DNA from: Gemmatimonadaceae bacterium | GTDB lineage: Bacteria; Latescibacterota; UBA2968; UBA8231 | DNA length: 25,769 nt | NCBI GenBank assembly: GCA_002726335.1 | Contig: PBSR01000014.1 | Location: forward strand, 1 to 25,769 | Reading direction: 5' to 3' | Part shown: positions 6,468-15,270 of the stretch, piece after piece | How positions within the stretch are numbered: the first letter of the stretch is position 1 | Layout: every line of letters starts with the position of its first letter | Notes under the pieces: generated by a model | Told to the model about the DNA's origin: nothing | The model's input: only the letters and a program-made list of their open reading frames with translations | The model's database searches: none | Position numbers and translations under genes: made by a program

Positions 6468-8660
6468 CTATTCCGGTTGGCGGGACAGCGAGAACGGCAG
6501 ATCGTCGCTCTCGTAGGTTCGCGCTCCCGCTTCTGGCATCATCTCGAAAGCGAGAACCCCTCCCCTCGCGATCTGCTGCTGCTCCACGAAGAGTCTCGAC
6601 ATGGGGCTGCCGTTGAACTCGATCCGCTCTGCGTACGGAGTCTCCGGCCGGTTGCCCCTGCCCTCGATGACGAAGGCTTCGCCGCCTTTGGGGCGGATCG
6701 TCGCCTTCTCGAACAGAGGTGCACCCAACGCATAGGTAGGGTGTCCGGGGCACAGGGGGTACAGCCCCAGTGAGCTGAAGACGTACCACGCCGTCATCTC
6801 ACCGTTGTCCTCGTCGCCGGCGAACCCGTCACCCGGCCCGGGGGTGTAGAGCTCCTCGAGAACCCGTCGCACCCAGTACTGGGTCTTCGATGGCTCGCCC
6901 AGTGCCGTGTACAGATACAGCACGTGATGGACCGGCTGGTTCGAGTGGGCGTACTGTCCGAAGTCGACGGCTGCCATCTCCGTCATCTCGTGGATCTCCC
7001 GCCCGTACGATCCCACGTCGAACACGGGCGGCAGGGCCAGCATACGATCGAGCTTTGCGGTCATGGACTGCCGACCACCCATCAGGCCGGCCAGGCCCTC
7101 CGGATCGTGGGGTACCGCCCAGGTGCACTGCCAGGCGGAACCTTCGATGTAGGCGCCGCCCCAGGCAAACTCGTCAAAGGGCGCCTCGAAGCTGCCGTCG
7201 CGCCGCCGTCCACGGGCGAAGCCGTTGCCTCCATCGAAAGTGTTGCGGTAGTTGAGAGACCGGTCGAAGAACCGCCTGGCATCCTGCTGACGCCCCACAC
7301 CCGAGGCCACCTGGGCAACACAGAAGTCGGTATAGGCGTGATCCATGGTTCGCGAGGCGGCATGTTCGAACTCATCGGTCGGAACGTATCCCAGTTCGTC
7401 AAAGGCCTTGATGCCCGCCCGTCCGAAGGAACCTTCCTCGTTGCCAACCTCGGTGGCATCTCGCAGCATGGCTCCATAGGCCGCTTCCACGTCGAAGTCG
7501 CGACAGCCCTTGACGTACGCATCCGCCACCACAGCATCCAGATGGGTGCCGATCATGCAGGCCCGGTACCCGGGGCTCGACCACTTCGGGAACCAGCCTC
7601 CCTCGGCGGCCGCGTTCGTCCAGCCCTGAACCATCTCGCTGAGGCGCTCAGGATCCAGAATCGACAGCAGTGAGTAGACCGTGCGATGGGTGTCCCAGAA
7701 CCCGTTGTCAGCGTAGAGTACACCCTCGTGTACCTGGCCATCGTAGGGGCTGTAGTGGATGGGCTGGCCCGTGGAATCCGGTTCGTGCCACACACGCGGA
7801 AACAGCTGCGTGCGATACAGACAGGAGTAGAACGTCCGCAGCTGCCTGTCGCTCGCCCCCTCGATCTGTATCCGACCGAGACGTTCCTCCCAGATCGCCT
7901 CGTTCGTATCCCTCAGCGTCTCGAAAGAACGACCCGCCACCTCCAGATCGAGATTCCGCTTGGCCTGCTCGACGCTGATGAACGACGTCGCCAGCCGCAA
8001 TGTCACCTGTCCTCCCCGGGCCAGGTCGATCGACACGCCAACCTTCTCGGCCTCGTCTTCGCCGCCATAGAGGTCTTCGCCCACGAATCGGCACCAATCG
8101 GAGACGTCGGTATCGAGCTCGGCGTAGATGTAGCAGGCGAAGCCCTCGGGAACACCACCGCTGTTGCCGCGGGTGAAGCCTTCGATTCGCCGACCTTCCA
8201 CACGAAACCACGAAGCCCCCTCGATTCCCTGGATCAGGATGCGGCCTGCCCTGTCAGCAGGAAACTGCAAGCTGAAGCAGGCGCATCGTTCGGTTGCCGT
8301 CATGGCCAGTCGCGTCTGGTACCGACCGAGAAACGTCTCGAACAGGTGCGGCTTGATCGTTGTGTCAGAACGACGGAATACGGAGGACTGTCGGCCGACA
8401 CCGAGCAGTCTCGGTCCCACCTGTGGCATGACGAGAAAGTGGCCGTAGTCACCGATCCAGGGGCTTGGCTGGTGCGTGGCGCGAATGCCCTGCAGCTGCT
8501 GCGCCGTCGACTTGTAGAAGCGCGGACCTTCCTCGGTTTGCGGGGCCCAGTGGGTCATGCCGAATGGCGCGGCGATCCAGGGCGACGTGTTGCCCTGAGA
8601 GAAGGCGTGCACCGAATCGGAGCCCTGCTCCGGCTGTACGTAGTCGGTCAGCGTACCCAT
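6468..8660 (-). CDS. GH92 family glycosidase (alpha-mannosidase-like)
   Basis: Translation from the ATG at 8660 gives 730 residues. That ATG shares one base with the stop of the upstream sulfatase (TGATG), so the longer frame reaching 8813 is not used. The opening (DYVQP then APFGMTHWAPQ) corresponds to the GH92 start, and later landmarks match: FWDTHRT at 321-327, EGSAWQ at 506-511 with E506 as probable catalytic acid, HSNQPVHH at 572-579, the acidic GDEDNG at 615-620, then AWYVFSSLGLYPLCPG at 624-639. GH92 enzymes are calcium-dependent exo-alpha-mannosidases acting on N-glycans, mannans or mannose phosphates. Unusually there is no signal peptide, while many GH92 proteins are exported, so a cytoplasmic role on imported glycosides is likely. 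The exact linkage is not shown by sequence. Confidence 0.9.
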   Translation of the reverse strand: MGTLTDYVQPEQGSDSVHAFSQGNTSPWIAAPFGMTHWAPQTEEGPRFYKSTAQQLQGIRATHQPSPWIGDYGHFLVMPQVGPRLLGVGRQSSVFRRSDTTIKPHLFETFLGRYQTRLAMTATERCACFSLQFPADRAGRILIQGIEGASWFRVEGRRIEGFTRGNSGGVPEGFACYIYAELDTDVSDWCRFVGEDLYGGEDEAEKVGVSIDLARGGQVTLRLATSFISVEQAKRNLDLEVAGRSFETLRDTNEAIWEERLGRIQIEGASDRQLRTFYSCLYRTQLFPRVWHEPDSTGQPIHYSPYDGQVHEGVLYADNGFWDTHRTVYSLLSILDPERLSEMVQGWTNAAAEGGWFPKWSSPGYRACMIGTHLDAVVADAYVKGCRDFDVEAAYGAMLRDATEVGNEEGSFGRAGIKAFDELGYVPTDEFEHAASRTMDHAYTDFCVAQVASGVGRQQDARRFFDRSLNYRNTFDGGNGFARGRRRDGSFEAPFDEFAWGGAYIEGSAWQCTWAVPHDPEGLAGLMGGRQSMTAKLDRMLALPPVFDVGSYGREIHEMTEMAAVDFGQYAHSNQPVHHVLYLYTALGEPSKTQYWVRRVLEELYTPGPGDGFAGDEDNGEMTAWYVFSSLGLYPLCPGHPTYALGAPLFEKATIRPKGGEAFVIEGRGNRPETPYAERIEFNGSPMSRLFVEQQQIARGGVLAFEMMPEAGARTYESDDLPFSLSRQPE

Positions 8661-10060
8661 CACGACATCCGGTACGGCAAGCCACTGTCCGGGTGGGGAC
8701 TGACGTCGACCACGGGACCATCGGGCTCGACGCCATGCTCGATCAGCACGTCCCAGTAGGGATCGCGCGTCTCGTGCAGCAGCTGCACGAGTCGAGACCG
8801 TAATGCCGTGCACTGAGCCGGTTCCTGTTGCGCCAGATTCTGTTCCTCAAAGGGATCGGCCTCGAGATCGAAGAGCAGCTCGAAGCGATTCTCCACAAAG
8901 GCGTACTTCCAGCGTTCGGTCACAAGGCCGCGCCAGTCTGGCATGCTGAGCCGCCAGCGCGGGCTGCCCACCATCTCGAGAAACACCTCCTCGGGCGGCT
9001 CGAAGCCGTCTCTGCCGAGCAACGTCGACGAGAAGTCCCGGCCCTGGCTCCACGTCGGTACATCGGCGCCCACCAGACCCATCGTCGTCGCCATGAGATC
9101 CACGAGGCTGAACATGCCCTCGGGCGTATGCCCCGCTGGGATGTGGCCTGGCCAGTGGAAGATGGCCGGGATCCGGACCGATTCTTCGTGCGGATGCTCC
9201 TTCGTATTGAACACACCGTGACTGCCCATGTAGTCGCCGTGATCGGAGAAGTAGACCGTCAGCGTGTCCTCGAAACCCGGTGTTGCCTGAATACACTCCA
9301 GCAGGCGACCGATGTTGGCGTCGAGATTCTCGATCATGGCGTAGTATGTGGCCAGGTTCCTCCGCATCTCGGGCGAGTCGTGAAAGTTGGGCCGCACTTC
9401 GAGTCCGTCGGGGTCGAAGCGTTCCCATTGCTCCGGCACGATCAGCGGAAAGTGTGGTGGTGTCACCGACAGTACCATGTACAGCGGTTCATCCTGATCG
9501 TAGTCGCGGATGTAGTCCATGGCGAGGTCCGTCAGGGCGTCGGTCTCGTACCCTTCCAGCGGCGTCGGGTCGGCGTTGTCGCCCTCATAGATCGAGCTGT
9601 TGAAGTGCTGATTGAGATTCTCGAAACCGAACCAGTCCTGGAAACCGGCGCGGTGGTTTTCAGGCGTGCGGTTGCGGGAACCGCCGTCGAAACGACCTGT
9701 GGTGTCTTCGGCTACCGATTGCGGGATCTGGTTGCGCACGATACCGCAGTGCCACTTGCCGAAGTAGGCGGTGTGGTACCCGTGCTGGCGCAGCTCGGTG
9801 GCCGTGCTCGGCGCCGTCGGCTTGAAGACGTCGAAGAAGCCCGCCACGGGTCCTGCGTGCGCATGACGGCCGGAGAAGATCGTGCCCCGCGACGGCGTGC
9901 AGATCGGGCAGTTGGCATAGGCCCGTGGAAAGGAGGCGCCCCCGGCGGCGAGGCGATCCATCCACGGTGTCTTCACATTCGGATCTCCGGTATGCCCCAT
10001 GGCCTGCCCGCGGTGCTCGTCGGACAGGATGTAGATGACGTGAGGTCGCTTGGTGCTCAT
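8660..10060 (-). CDS. Type I (formylglycine) sulfatase
   Basis: The 466-residue protein begins PHVIYILSDEHR, with metal ligands D14/E15, and carries the canonical sulfatase signature CTPSR at residues 54-58; Cys54 would be converted to formylglycine by a sulfatase-modifying enzyme not encoded in the window. The FSDHGDYMGSHG segment supplies the second pair of calcium ligands, and the C-terminal part holds the usual short domain with LFDLEADPFEEQNLA. It hydrolyses a sulfate ester, perhaps on a carbohydrate given the coupled GH92 gene; that is inference. No signal peptide is seen. Its ATG overlaps the stop of the preceding gene by four bases (ATGA) and its stop overlaps the start of GH92 by one base, so the three are translationally coupled. 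It is distinct from the choline-sulfatase-like protein at 1599-3110. Confidence 0.9.
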   Translation of the reverse strand: MSTKRPHVIYILSDEHRGQAMGHTGDPNVKTPWMDRLAAGGASFPRAYANCPICTPSRGTIFSGRHAHAGPVAGFFDVFKPTAPSTATELRQHGYHTAYFGKWHCGIVRNQIPQSVAEDTTGRFDGGSRNRTPENHRAGFQDWFGFENLNQHFNSSIYEGDNADPTPLEGYETDALTDLAMDYIRDYDQDEPLYMVLSVTPPHFPLIVPEQWERFDPDGLEVRPNFHDSPEMRRNLATYYAMIENLDANIGRLLECIQATPGFEDTLTVYFSDHGDYMGSHGVFNTKEHPHEESVRIPAIFHWPGHIPAGHTPEGMFSLVDLMATTMGLVGADVPTWSQGRDFSSTLLGRDGFEPPEEVFLEMVGSPRWRLSMPDWRGLVTERWKYAFVENRFELLFDLEADPFEEQNLAQQEPAQCTALRSRLVQLLHETRDPYWDVLIEHGVEPDGPVVDVSPHPDSGLPYRMS

Positions 10061-10950
10061 CTGGGGATCTCCAACTCGTCTCGCAGATGCTCGTCGTCGA
10101 GATCGTGCTGACCCCAGTATGGCAGCCGCTTCGACACCATCAACTCACCTCGACTGCCGTCGGCGCTCGCCCATCGCAGAATTCGGTGCGGGTACTCGGC
10201 ATCCACCCACACGCTCTTCTCCCGCGTGCCGTCGGACCAGAACCAGGGAAACGCCGTGTACGTCGCCTCGCCGACGGTGATCTGCTCCCGTTCTCCTTTT
10301 GTCAGGGTTGCCGAAACGAGGGACCGCTCACTGTGCTGGACCCGGAACTGCCACAGGGCGGGCAGCAGCATCAGCTGGCGCGACTCCCCTTCGGCCATGA
10401 ATGGCCCCTTGAGCTCGCGGATCTGGATCAGCAAGTGGTCCTCGCTGGCGAATGTCTCCGATCGCTCGAGGCTCCACGATCTGTTGCCCTCGCGCTCGAA
10501 GTAGCTGTTGAGATCCCCCTGGACATGGTCGCCATCGAAGCGCACCTCCTCAAAGACATGACCGCACCACTCCTGCGAGCTCATGTTCAGCTTCAGCAAT
10601 TCGAAGGGGCGGACGCCGGCCTGCGGCTCGACGGCGCTGAACACGGACGTCATCACCGAATAATCGTAGATCCCCGTGGTGAACTTGAGCACGTTGTTCA
10701 GCTTGAGGGCATAGATTCGATCCGGCTCCGGCGTCGGCGACTCCACCTTGATCAGCGTCTTCCGGTTGACGTCCTCGGTGACGAAGATCATGACACCGTA
10801 GCCAACGCGATCTTCACCGTAGCGCGACTGTACGACCCTGTAGCTGGACACCTCGGCGCGGCCGTCTCCCCAGTAGTCGTAGAACCCCTGCGCCGACACC
10901 GACAGCGGCGCCAGACACAGGAGCAGAATTCCGAGAGCACGCGTGATCAT
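10057..10950 (-). CDS. Secreted protein of the family often labelled 'septum formation inhibitor Maf'
   Basis: From the ATG at 10950 the protein has 297 residues. The start is supported by AAGGAG seven bases upstream and by a four-base ATGA overlap with the end of the hydantoinase gene. Residues 1-20 (MITRALGILLLCLAPLSVSA) are a Sec signal peptide, so it is exported. The mature part begins with YWGDGRAEVSSY and contains IFVTEDV, TTGIYDYSVMTSVF and SSQEWCGHVF. I recognise these as the landmarks of a family widespread in Bacteroidota that databases often call 'septum formation inhibitor Maf'. It has nothing of the true Maf nucleotide pyrophosphatase fold (no SxSPRR-type start), so that label is probably an error. 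The real function is unknown; the sequence suggests a beta-rich periplasmic protein. It sits between the hydantoinase and sulfatase genes. Confidence 0.8.
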   Translation of the reverse strand: MITRALGILLLCLAPLSVSAQGFYDYWGDGRAEVSSYRVVQSRYGEDRVGYGVMIFVTEDVNRKTLIKVESPTPEPDRIYALKLNNVLKFTTGIYDYSVMTSVFSAVEPQAGVRPFELLKLNMSSQEWCGHVFEEVRFDGDHVQGDLNSYFEREGNRSWSLERSETFASEDHLLIQIRELKGPFMAEGESRQLMLLPALWQFRVQHSERSLVSATLTKGEREQITVGEATYTAFPWFWSDGTREKSVWVDAEYPHRILRWASADGSRGELMVSKRLPYWGQHDLDDEHLRDELEIPR

Positions 10951-13900
10951 TCTGGTTCTCCTTGATTGTTGATACCCCAACTACCGCCCCCCGGCGTTTC
11001 CATCACGAGGCGATCGCCGGCGGTCAGTTCCGCGCCGTCGATGGCCCCCAACTCCTGCACCGTACCGTCCTGCCGAAACAGGCGCTGTCGCCCGGGGGTG
11101 CCGTCACCACCGCCGGCGCCGCCTCGCGGACCTGACTGTCGGTGCTGGGTCAGCACCGACAGCGTCACCGGCTCGAGAAACGTCAGCTCCCGCACCGCGC
11201 CACTGCCACCGGGCCAGCGGCCGCTGCCGCCACTGCCGCGCCGCAGACCGAAGCGCTCCAGGCGCACCGGATAGCGACTCTCCATGACCTCAGCATCGGT
11301 GATGCGCGTATTGGTCATATGACTGTGCACGGCATCGGCCCCGGCGAATCCCGGACCGGCGCCGGTACCACCACAGATCGTCTCGTAGTAGCCGAAGCCG
11401 GCGTTGCCGAACAGCGTGTTGTTCATCGTTCCCTGGCTGCCGGCGACGATGCCCAGGGCCTCCAGTAGAGTATCCACGATTCGCTGACTCGTCTCCACAT
11501 TGCCACCAACGACGGCGGGATTCTCCCCTTGTGCCAAGAACTGTGGATTCAGCATCCCCGTTGGCAGATGCATCTCAACCGGATCGAGAAAGCCCTCGTT
11601 CAGGGGCAGTGATTTTTCCACCAGCAGGCGCAGTACATAGATGACGGCGCTCTGCACGATGGCCGGTGTGGCGTTCAGATTGCCGCAGTGGACTGGTGCC
11701 GATCCAGAAAAATCGATCCGCGCCGTCTCCCCCGACACCTGCAAACACACCTCGATCACGGCGCCGTCGTCGAGCCGTCCGGTGGCGCCATACTCACCGT
11801 CGGCCATGCCGGCCAGCGCCGCACGCACACCACGGGCCGCCTCCTGCCGCAGTGCGGCCATGTACGCTGCCACTTCATCATCGCCGTGGCTCTGAGCCAA
11901 CTGCTGCAGGTGCAGGCGCCCGCGGTGATTTGCTGCCAGAGCCGCTTCGAGGTCGGCCAGATTGTCTTGCGGGGAACGTGACGGGTGTGGACCCGATTCG
12001 AGCAACCGCTTCAGGTTGTCCCACTGGGGCGTACCGGCACGTACAAGCAGTTGGGGCGGGATGACCACGCCCTCCTCGGCCAGCCGCGTCGCTGACGGAG
12101 GCATCGACCCCGGGCGAATGCCACCAATCTCCGCGTGGTGGGCGCGACTCGCGGCGTACCCAAGCAGTATACCCTCATCCGTATGGACCGGCGTGATGAG
12201 CGTGATATCCGGCAGATGGGAGCCGCCATACCCGGGGTGATTGGTGATGGCCGTGTCCCCGGGACACAGATCCAGGGCGTCGACGACGGCGCGCACGCAG
12301 ACGCCGAGGGCACCGAGATGGACCGGGATGTGTGGCGCGTTGACCACGAGCCGTCCCTCGGAGTCCAGCAGGGCGCAGGAGAAGTCGAGTCGCTCCTTGA
12401 CGTTGGTCGACAGCGCCGTGCGCTGCAGCAGGGTACCCATCTCGCGTGCCCCGTTCTCCAGGGCGTGGGTGAACAGCTCCAGGCGGACCGCCTCGGGTTG
12501 CACGGCAGAGCTCGGCTGGTTCGATGGGGTGGAGCGGACTGACATCTGGCGCTGCATGGCCAGGGCGCCGGCAGCGTCGACGCGCAGTTGCCAGCCGCTG
12601 GCGACCCAGGCGGCGCTGTGCTGTTCGAAGACGAGGGCCGGCCCCTCGACGAGGTCACCTTCCCCCAACTCGTGCCTCTCGTATGTCGCCACGTCACACC
12701 AGGCCGACCCCGTCCAGACACTATGCGCACCGGGTTCGCCACCTGTGCTCTTCGGCGGCGACGTGATCGGCCGCGTCGGCGTCGTCCGGGAACTGGCGAT
12801 CACGCGCAGTGATTCGACTTCGATGGGTCGCTCCGCCGAAGGGCGGTGCCCGTAGACGGCTTCGTACGCGTCGGCGAAGGCCCGTGTCAGCGACAGCCCC
12901 TCGGTGACCTCTACCGTGAGACTGGACTCCTGACCCCGGAAGCGGAGGTTCACCATGCGTCGCCGGATCTCGGTGTCGGCGGCGGCGATGCCTTCCGCAG
13001 TGACCTGCTCGCGGGCCTCTTCGGCGGCCTGCTGCAGCCAGTCCGGCAAGAGCGACACCACCTCGGTCAGGGGCTGCAGCACCTGTCGCTCCACGAACCG
13101 CTCAACCACGGCAGCGCCCAGGCCGTGGGCCGACAGCAGGCTGGCGTCTATGGGCACGACGATCCGTTCGATACCCAGGCAGGAGGCCACACCGCAGGCG
13201 TGCTGAGCTCCAGCGCCGCCGAAGGCGACCAGGGCGTGAGCGGCCGGGTCGAAGCCCCGTTCGAGAGAGACACGGCGGATCGCCGCCGCCATGCGCTCGT
13301 CAGCGATCACAGTCAGTCCTGACAACGCCTCTTCGGGTGTTGTGTCGGCTCCCTCGCAGGCCATGGCCGTCAGCAGCTCGCGCAGGCGGGTTTCGGCGGC
13401 CTCCACCGAGATGGGGATGCCGAACCGCTCCGCATCGAGGCGGCCCGACAGCAGGTTGATGTCCGTCACCGTGAGGGGCCCGCCAGCACCGTAACAGGCA
13501 GGCCCCGGATCGGCGCCAGCACTCTCGGGTCCGACGGTGAGACGGCCCTCGGCGAAACGGCAGATCGAGCCGCCGCCGGCAGCCACGGTCTCGATGGCCA
13601 GGGCAGGCGCCACGAGGCGGGCGTCACCGACGGTGTGTTCGAACTGGTATTCGAAGTCGCCGTCCCAGCGCGCCACATCCGTGCTCGTGCCGCCCATGTC
13701 GAAGGAGATGATGCGATCCTCGTCGCTGGCCCCGCCCGCCGCCGCAGCGCCGGCGACCCCACCCGCAGGGCCGGAGAGCAGGCTGTCCTTGGCTCGATAC
13801 CGGCTGCGCTCTACCAGCCCCCCGGCGCTCGTCATGGCATGCACCGTACCGGCCACGCACGATCCGACACGATCGAGATAGCCGTCGATGATGGGACCCA

Positions 13901-14750
13901 GACAGGCTTCGACCACGGCGGTCTGCGCCCGTGGCAGGATCTTGATCAGCGGCGCCAGGACCGACGACACGGCGACGGTTTCGAAGCCACGGTCCTGCAG
14001 GAACTCCGCAAAGCACAGCTCATGCTCGGGGTTGCGATAGCTGTGCATGAAAGCGATGGCTGCGGCTGTGACACCCCTCGACTTCAGTTCGTCGAGGCAG
14101 CCGTCCAGCCCTGCCAGCGACAGCGGCTGCAGCACCTGGCCGGCGGCATCGAGCCGTTCGTCCACCTCGACAACGTCCTCGGTCAATGGCGTCGGCTTGC
14201 GCACGTGCAGCGCGAACAGATCCGGTCGTTGCTGATCGCCGATGCGCAGCAGATCGCCGAAACCACGGGTGACGAACAGGGCCGTCGGTACGCCCTTTCG
14301 TTCCAGCAGCGCGTTGGTACCCCGTGTCGTCGCCAGCCGCAGCTCCATGTCGGGAAGGGGATCCGCAAGGGCCGTACCGGTGAGCAGCCGCGCCGCCAGC
14401 ACCGGCGCCTCCTCCCCGGCAGACACCTGGAATGCGGCCCCGGCGCAGGCCTCGTGCGGCAGACACCCGTCCACCGTGATCTGCCCCCCACCGTCGAAGT
14501 CGAGGACACGTGGACCGTCGCCCGCGTCACTGAGGCCGACGAGGCGCAACCGGTACCCGCGAAGGAAACCCGCCGGCAGGTCGCCTGGCATGTCGACGCG
14601 AAGGGCATGATCAGAGAGGCGCTCCGTGATACGCCCGCGCAGGGCGCTGCTGCTGAGGACCTTCGTGCGGTGCAGACGACCGGTCGGGTCGATGCCGAGA
14701 GCGTCGGTGAAGGTGCCGCCCGTATCGACCCGGATCTGCCAGGCCTTCAT
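10947..14750 (-). CDS. Fused hydantoinase A/B (5-oxoprolinase-like ATP-dependent amidohydrolase)
   Basis: The ATG at 14750 shares one base with the stop of the membrane-protein gene (TGATG) and gives 1267 residues, close to the roughly 1290 of single-chain eukaryotic 5-oxoprolinase. The longer frame to 15341 only runs through two neighbouring genes. The A half opens with DTGGTFTD (9-16), then TTRGTNALLE (141-150), SGPAGGVAGA (326-335) and the ATP-phosphate motif FDMGGTSTDV (350-359), and ends with VAFGGAGAQHACG. The B half starts near residue 753 (VRLELFTHALENGAREMGTLLQRTAL) in the usual way and includes NHPGYGGSHLPDI. Members hydrolyse 5-oxoproline or hydantoins to open-ring acids, with ATP. 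I cannot separate the two substrates by sequence. Bacteria often keep A and B as two genes, so the fusion is a useful trait. It is the central gene of the long operon. Confidence 0.9.
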   Translation of the reverse strand: MKAWQIRVDTGGTFTDALGIDPTGRLHRTKVLSSSALRGRITERLSDHALRVDMPGDLPAGFLRGYRLRLVGLSDAGDGPRVLDFDGGGQITVDGCLPHEACAGAAFQVSAGEEAPVLAARLLTGTALADPLPDMELRLATTRGTNALLERKGVPTALFVTRGFGDLLRIGDQQRPDLFALHVRKPTPLTEDVVEVDERLDAAGQVLQPLSLAGLDGCLDELKSRGVTAAAIAFMHSYRNPEHELCFAEFLQDRGFETVAVSSVLAPLIKILPRAQTAVVEACLGPIIDGYLDRVGSCVAGTVHAMTSAGGLVERSRYRAKDSLLSGPAGGVAGAAAAGGASDEDRIISFDMGGTSTDVARWDGDFEYQFEHTVGDARLVAPALAIETVAAGGGSICRFAEGRLTVGPESAGADPGPACYGAGGPLTVTDINLLSGRLDAERFGIPISVEAAETRLRELLTAMACEGADTTPEEALSGLTVIADERMAAAIRRVSLERGFDPAAHALVAFGGAGAQHACGVASCLGIERIVVPIDASLLSAHGLGAAVVERFVERQVLQPLTEVVSLLPDWLQQAAEEAREQVTAEGIAAADTEIRRRMVNLRFRGQESSLTVEVTEGLSLTRAFADAYEAVYGHRPSAERPIEVESLRVIASSRTTPTRPITSPPKSTGGEPGAHSVWTGSAWCDVATYERHELGEGDLVEGPALVFEQHSAAWVASGWQLRVDAAGALAMQRQMSVRSTPSNQPSSAVQPEAVRLELFTHALENGAREMGTLLQRTALSTNVKERLDFSCALLDSEGRLVVNAPHIPVHLGALGVCVRAVVDALDLCPGDTAITNHPGYGGSHLPDITLITPVHTDEGILLGYAASRAHHAEIGGIRPGSMPPSATRLAEEGVVIPPQLLVRAGTPQWDNLKRLLESGPHPSRSPQDNLADLEAALAANHRGRLHLQQLAQSHGDDEVAAYMAALRQEAARGVRAALAGMADGEYGATGRLDDGAVIEVCLQVSGETARIDFSGSAPVHCGNLNATPAIVQSAVIYVLRLLVEKSLPLNEGFLDPVEMHLPTGMLNPQFLAQGENPAVVGGNVETSQRIVDTLLEALGIVAGSQGTMNNTLFGNAGFGYYETICGGTGAGPGFAGADAVHSHMTNTRITDAEVMESRYPVRLERFGLRRGSGGSGRWPGGSGAVRELTFLEPVTLSVLTQHRQSGPRGGAGGGDGTPGRQRLFRQDGTVQELGAIDGAELTAGDRLVMETPGGGSWGINNQGEPE
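11136..11162. repeat. 11-bp stem hairpin inside the hydantoinase gene
   Basis: CTGTCGGTGCT and AGCACCGACAG are perfect inverted copies around the loop GGGTC. The hairpin lies in the B half of the coding region, encoding SVLTQHRQS. The amino acid sequence is a conserved part of the family, so the palindrome may be only a result of codon choice. Confidence 0.45.
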
Positions 14751-15256
14751 CAGGAAAGCCGGGGTGTGGTGTCCACTTTGAGAAACCAGATCTCGTAGAG
14801 CGGGACGAGGATACACAGCAGCATTGTCGCCCCGAACAGCGCCGAGTTGATCGGCGCCAGTACGCCGAACTCCGGCGCCACATAGCGCACGAGCCAGGGC
14901 TTGGCCACATCGAGGGCAGCATAGCCGAAGGCAGAGGTGACGACTACCGCCTTCCACCGACGGTTCCAGGCGCTCAGCAGGAACAGATGCCCCACGGTGA
15001 GCACGATGAGGGGTGTGATAAAGAGATGGAAGTGGGTCGTCTCGATGAGCTCGAGCCGGCCCTTGGCGAACATCATGCGGGACTCGTCGCCTCGATAGTA
15101 CGCTGCCGCACCGTCCGTGCTGATCCGGGTGCGCTCCCAGGACATGAAGATCGAGAAGGCCGAGGCAGCCAGCATGAATACCAGGAAGTAGGTGACGATC
15201 AGTTTTGTGTTGAATTCCATGCGGGCGAGCATGGAGCGGTTCGTGAAGTAGCGCAT
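14750..15256 (-). CDS. Four-helix integral membrane protein with helix-2 histidines
   Basis: The 168-residue protein has four hydrophobic segments at about residues 18-37, 78-97, 103-120 and 137-158. Between the first two is a soluble loop of about 35 residues with several charged residues. Histidines H75 and H77 (TTHFH) and H90 (VGHL) lie at the start of and within helix 2, spaced as they could be for heme or metal binding; that is an inference from position only. The family is not recognised. Its start is 14 bases after the stop of the FMN-binding gene, with no strong ribosome binding site; an internal ATG (MEFN, residue 13) is an alternative start. Its TGA overlaps the hydantoinase ATG. 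With the porin and flavoprotein genes ahead of it, it is a candidate electron carrier or membrane anchor for the flavoprotein. Confidence 0.78.
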   Translation of the reverse strand: MRYFTNRSMLARMEFNTKLIVTYFLVFMLAASAFSIFMSWERTRISTDGAAAYYRGDESRMMFAKGRLELIETTHFHLFITPLIVLTVGHLFLLSAWNRRWKAVVVTSAFGYAALDVAKPWLVRYVAPEFGVLAPINSALFGATMLLCILVPLYEIWFLKVDTTPRLS

Positions 15257-15270
15257 CGGTTGGCGTGTCG

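Noticed and set aside
7686..8759. 357-codon plus-strand frame opposite GH92
   Set aside because: Antisense shadow with no recognisable domain.
8661..8813. N-terminal extension of the GH92 frame by 51 residues
   Set aside because: It overlaps the sulfatase 3' end; Arg/Ala-rich shadow text, and the TGATG junction at 8660 gives the proper start.
8828..10111. 427-codon plus-strand frame opposite the sulfatase
   Set aside because: Antisense shadow; the minus strand carries CTPSR and all sulfatase landmarks.
13635..14798. 387-codon plus-strand frame opposite the hydantoinase
   Set aside because: Antisense shadow; the minus strand has DTGGTFTD and GGTSTD motifs.
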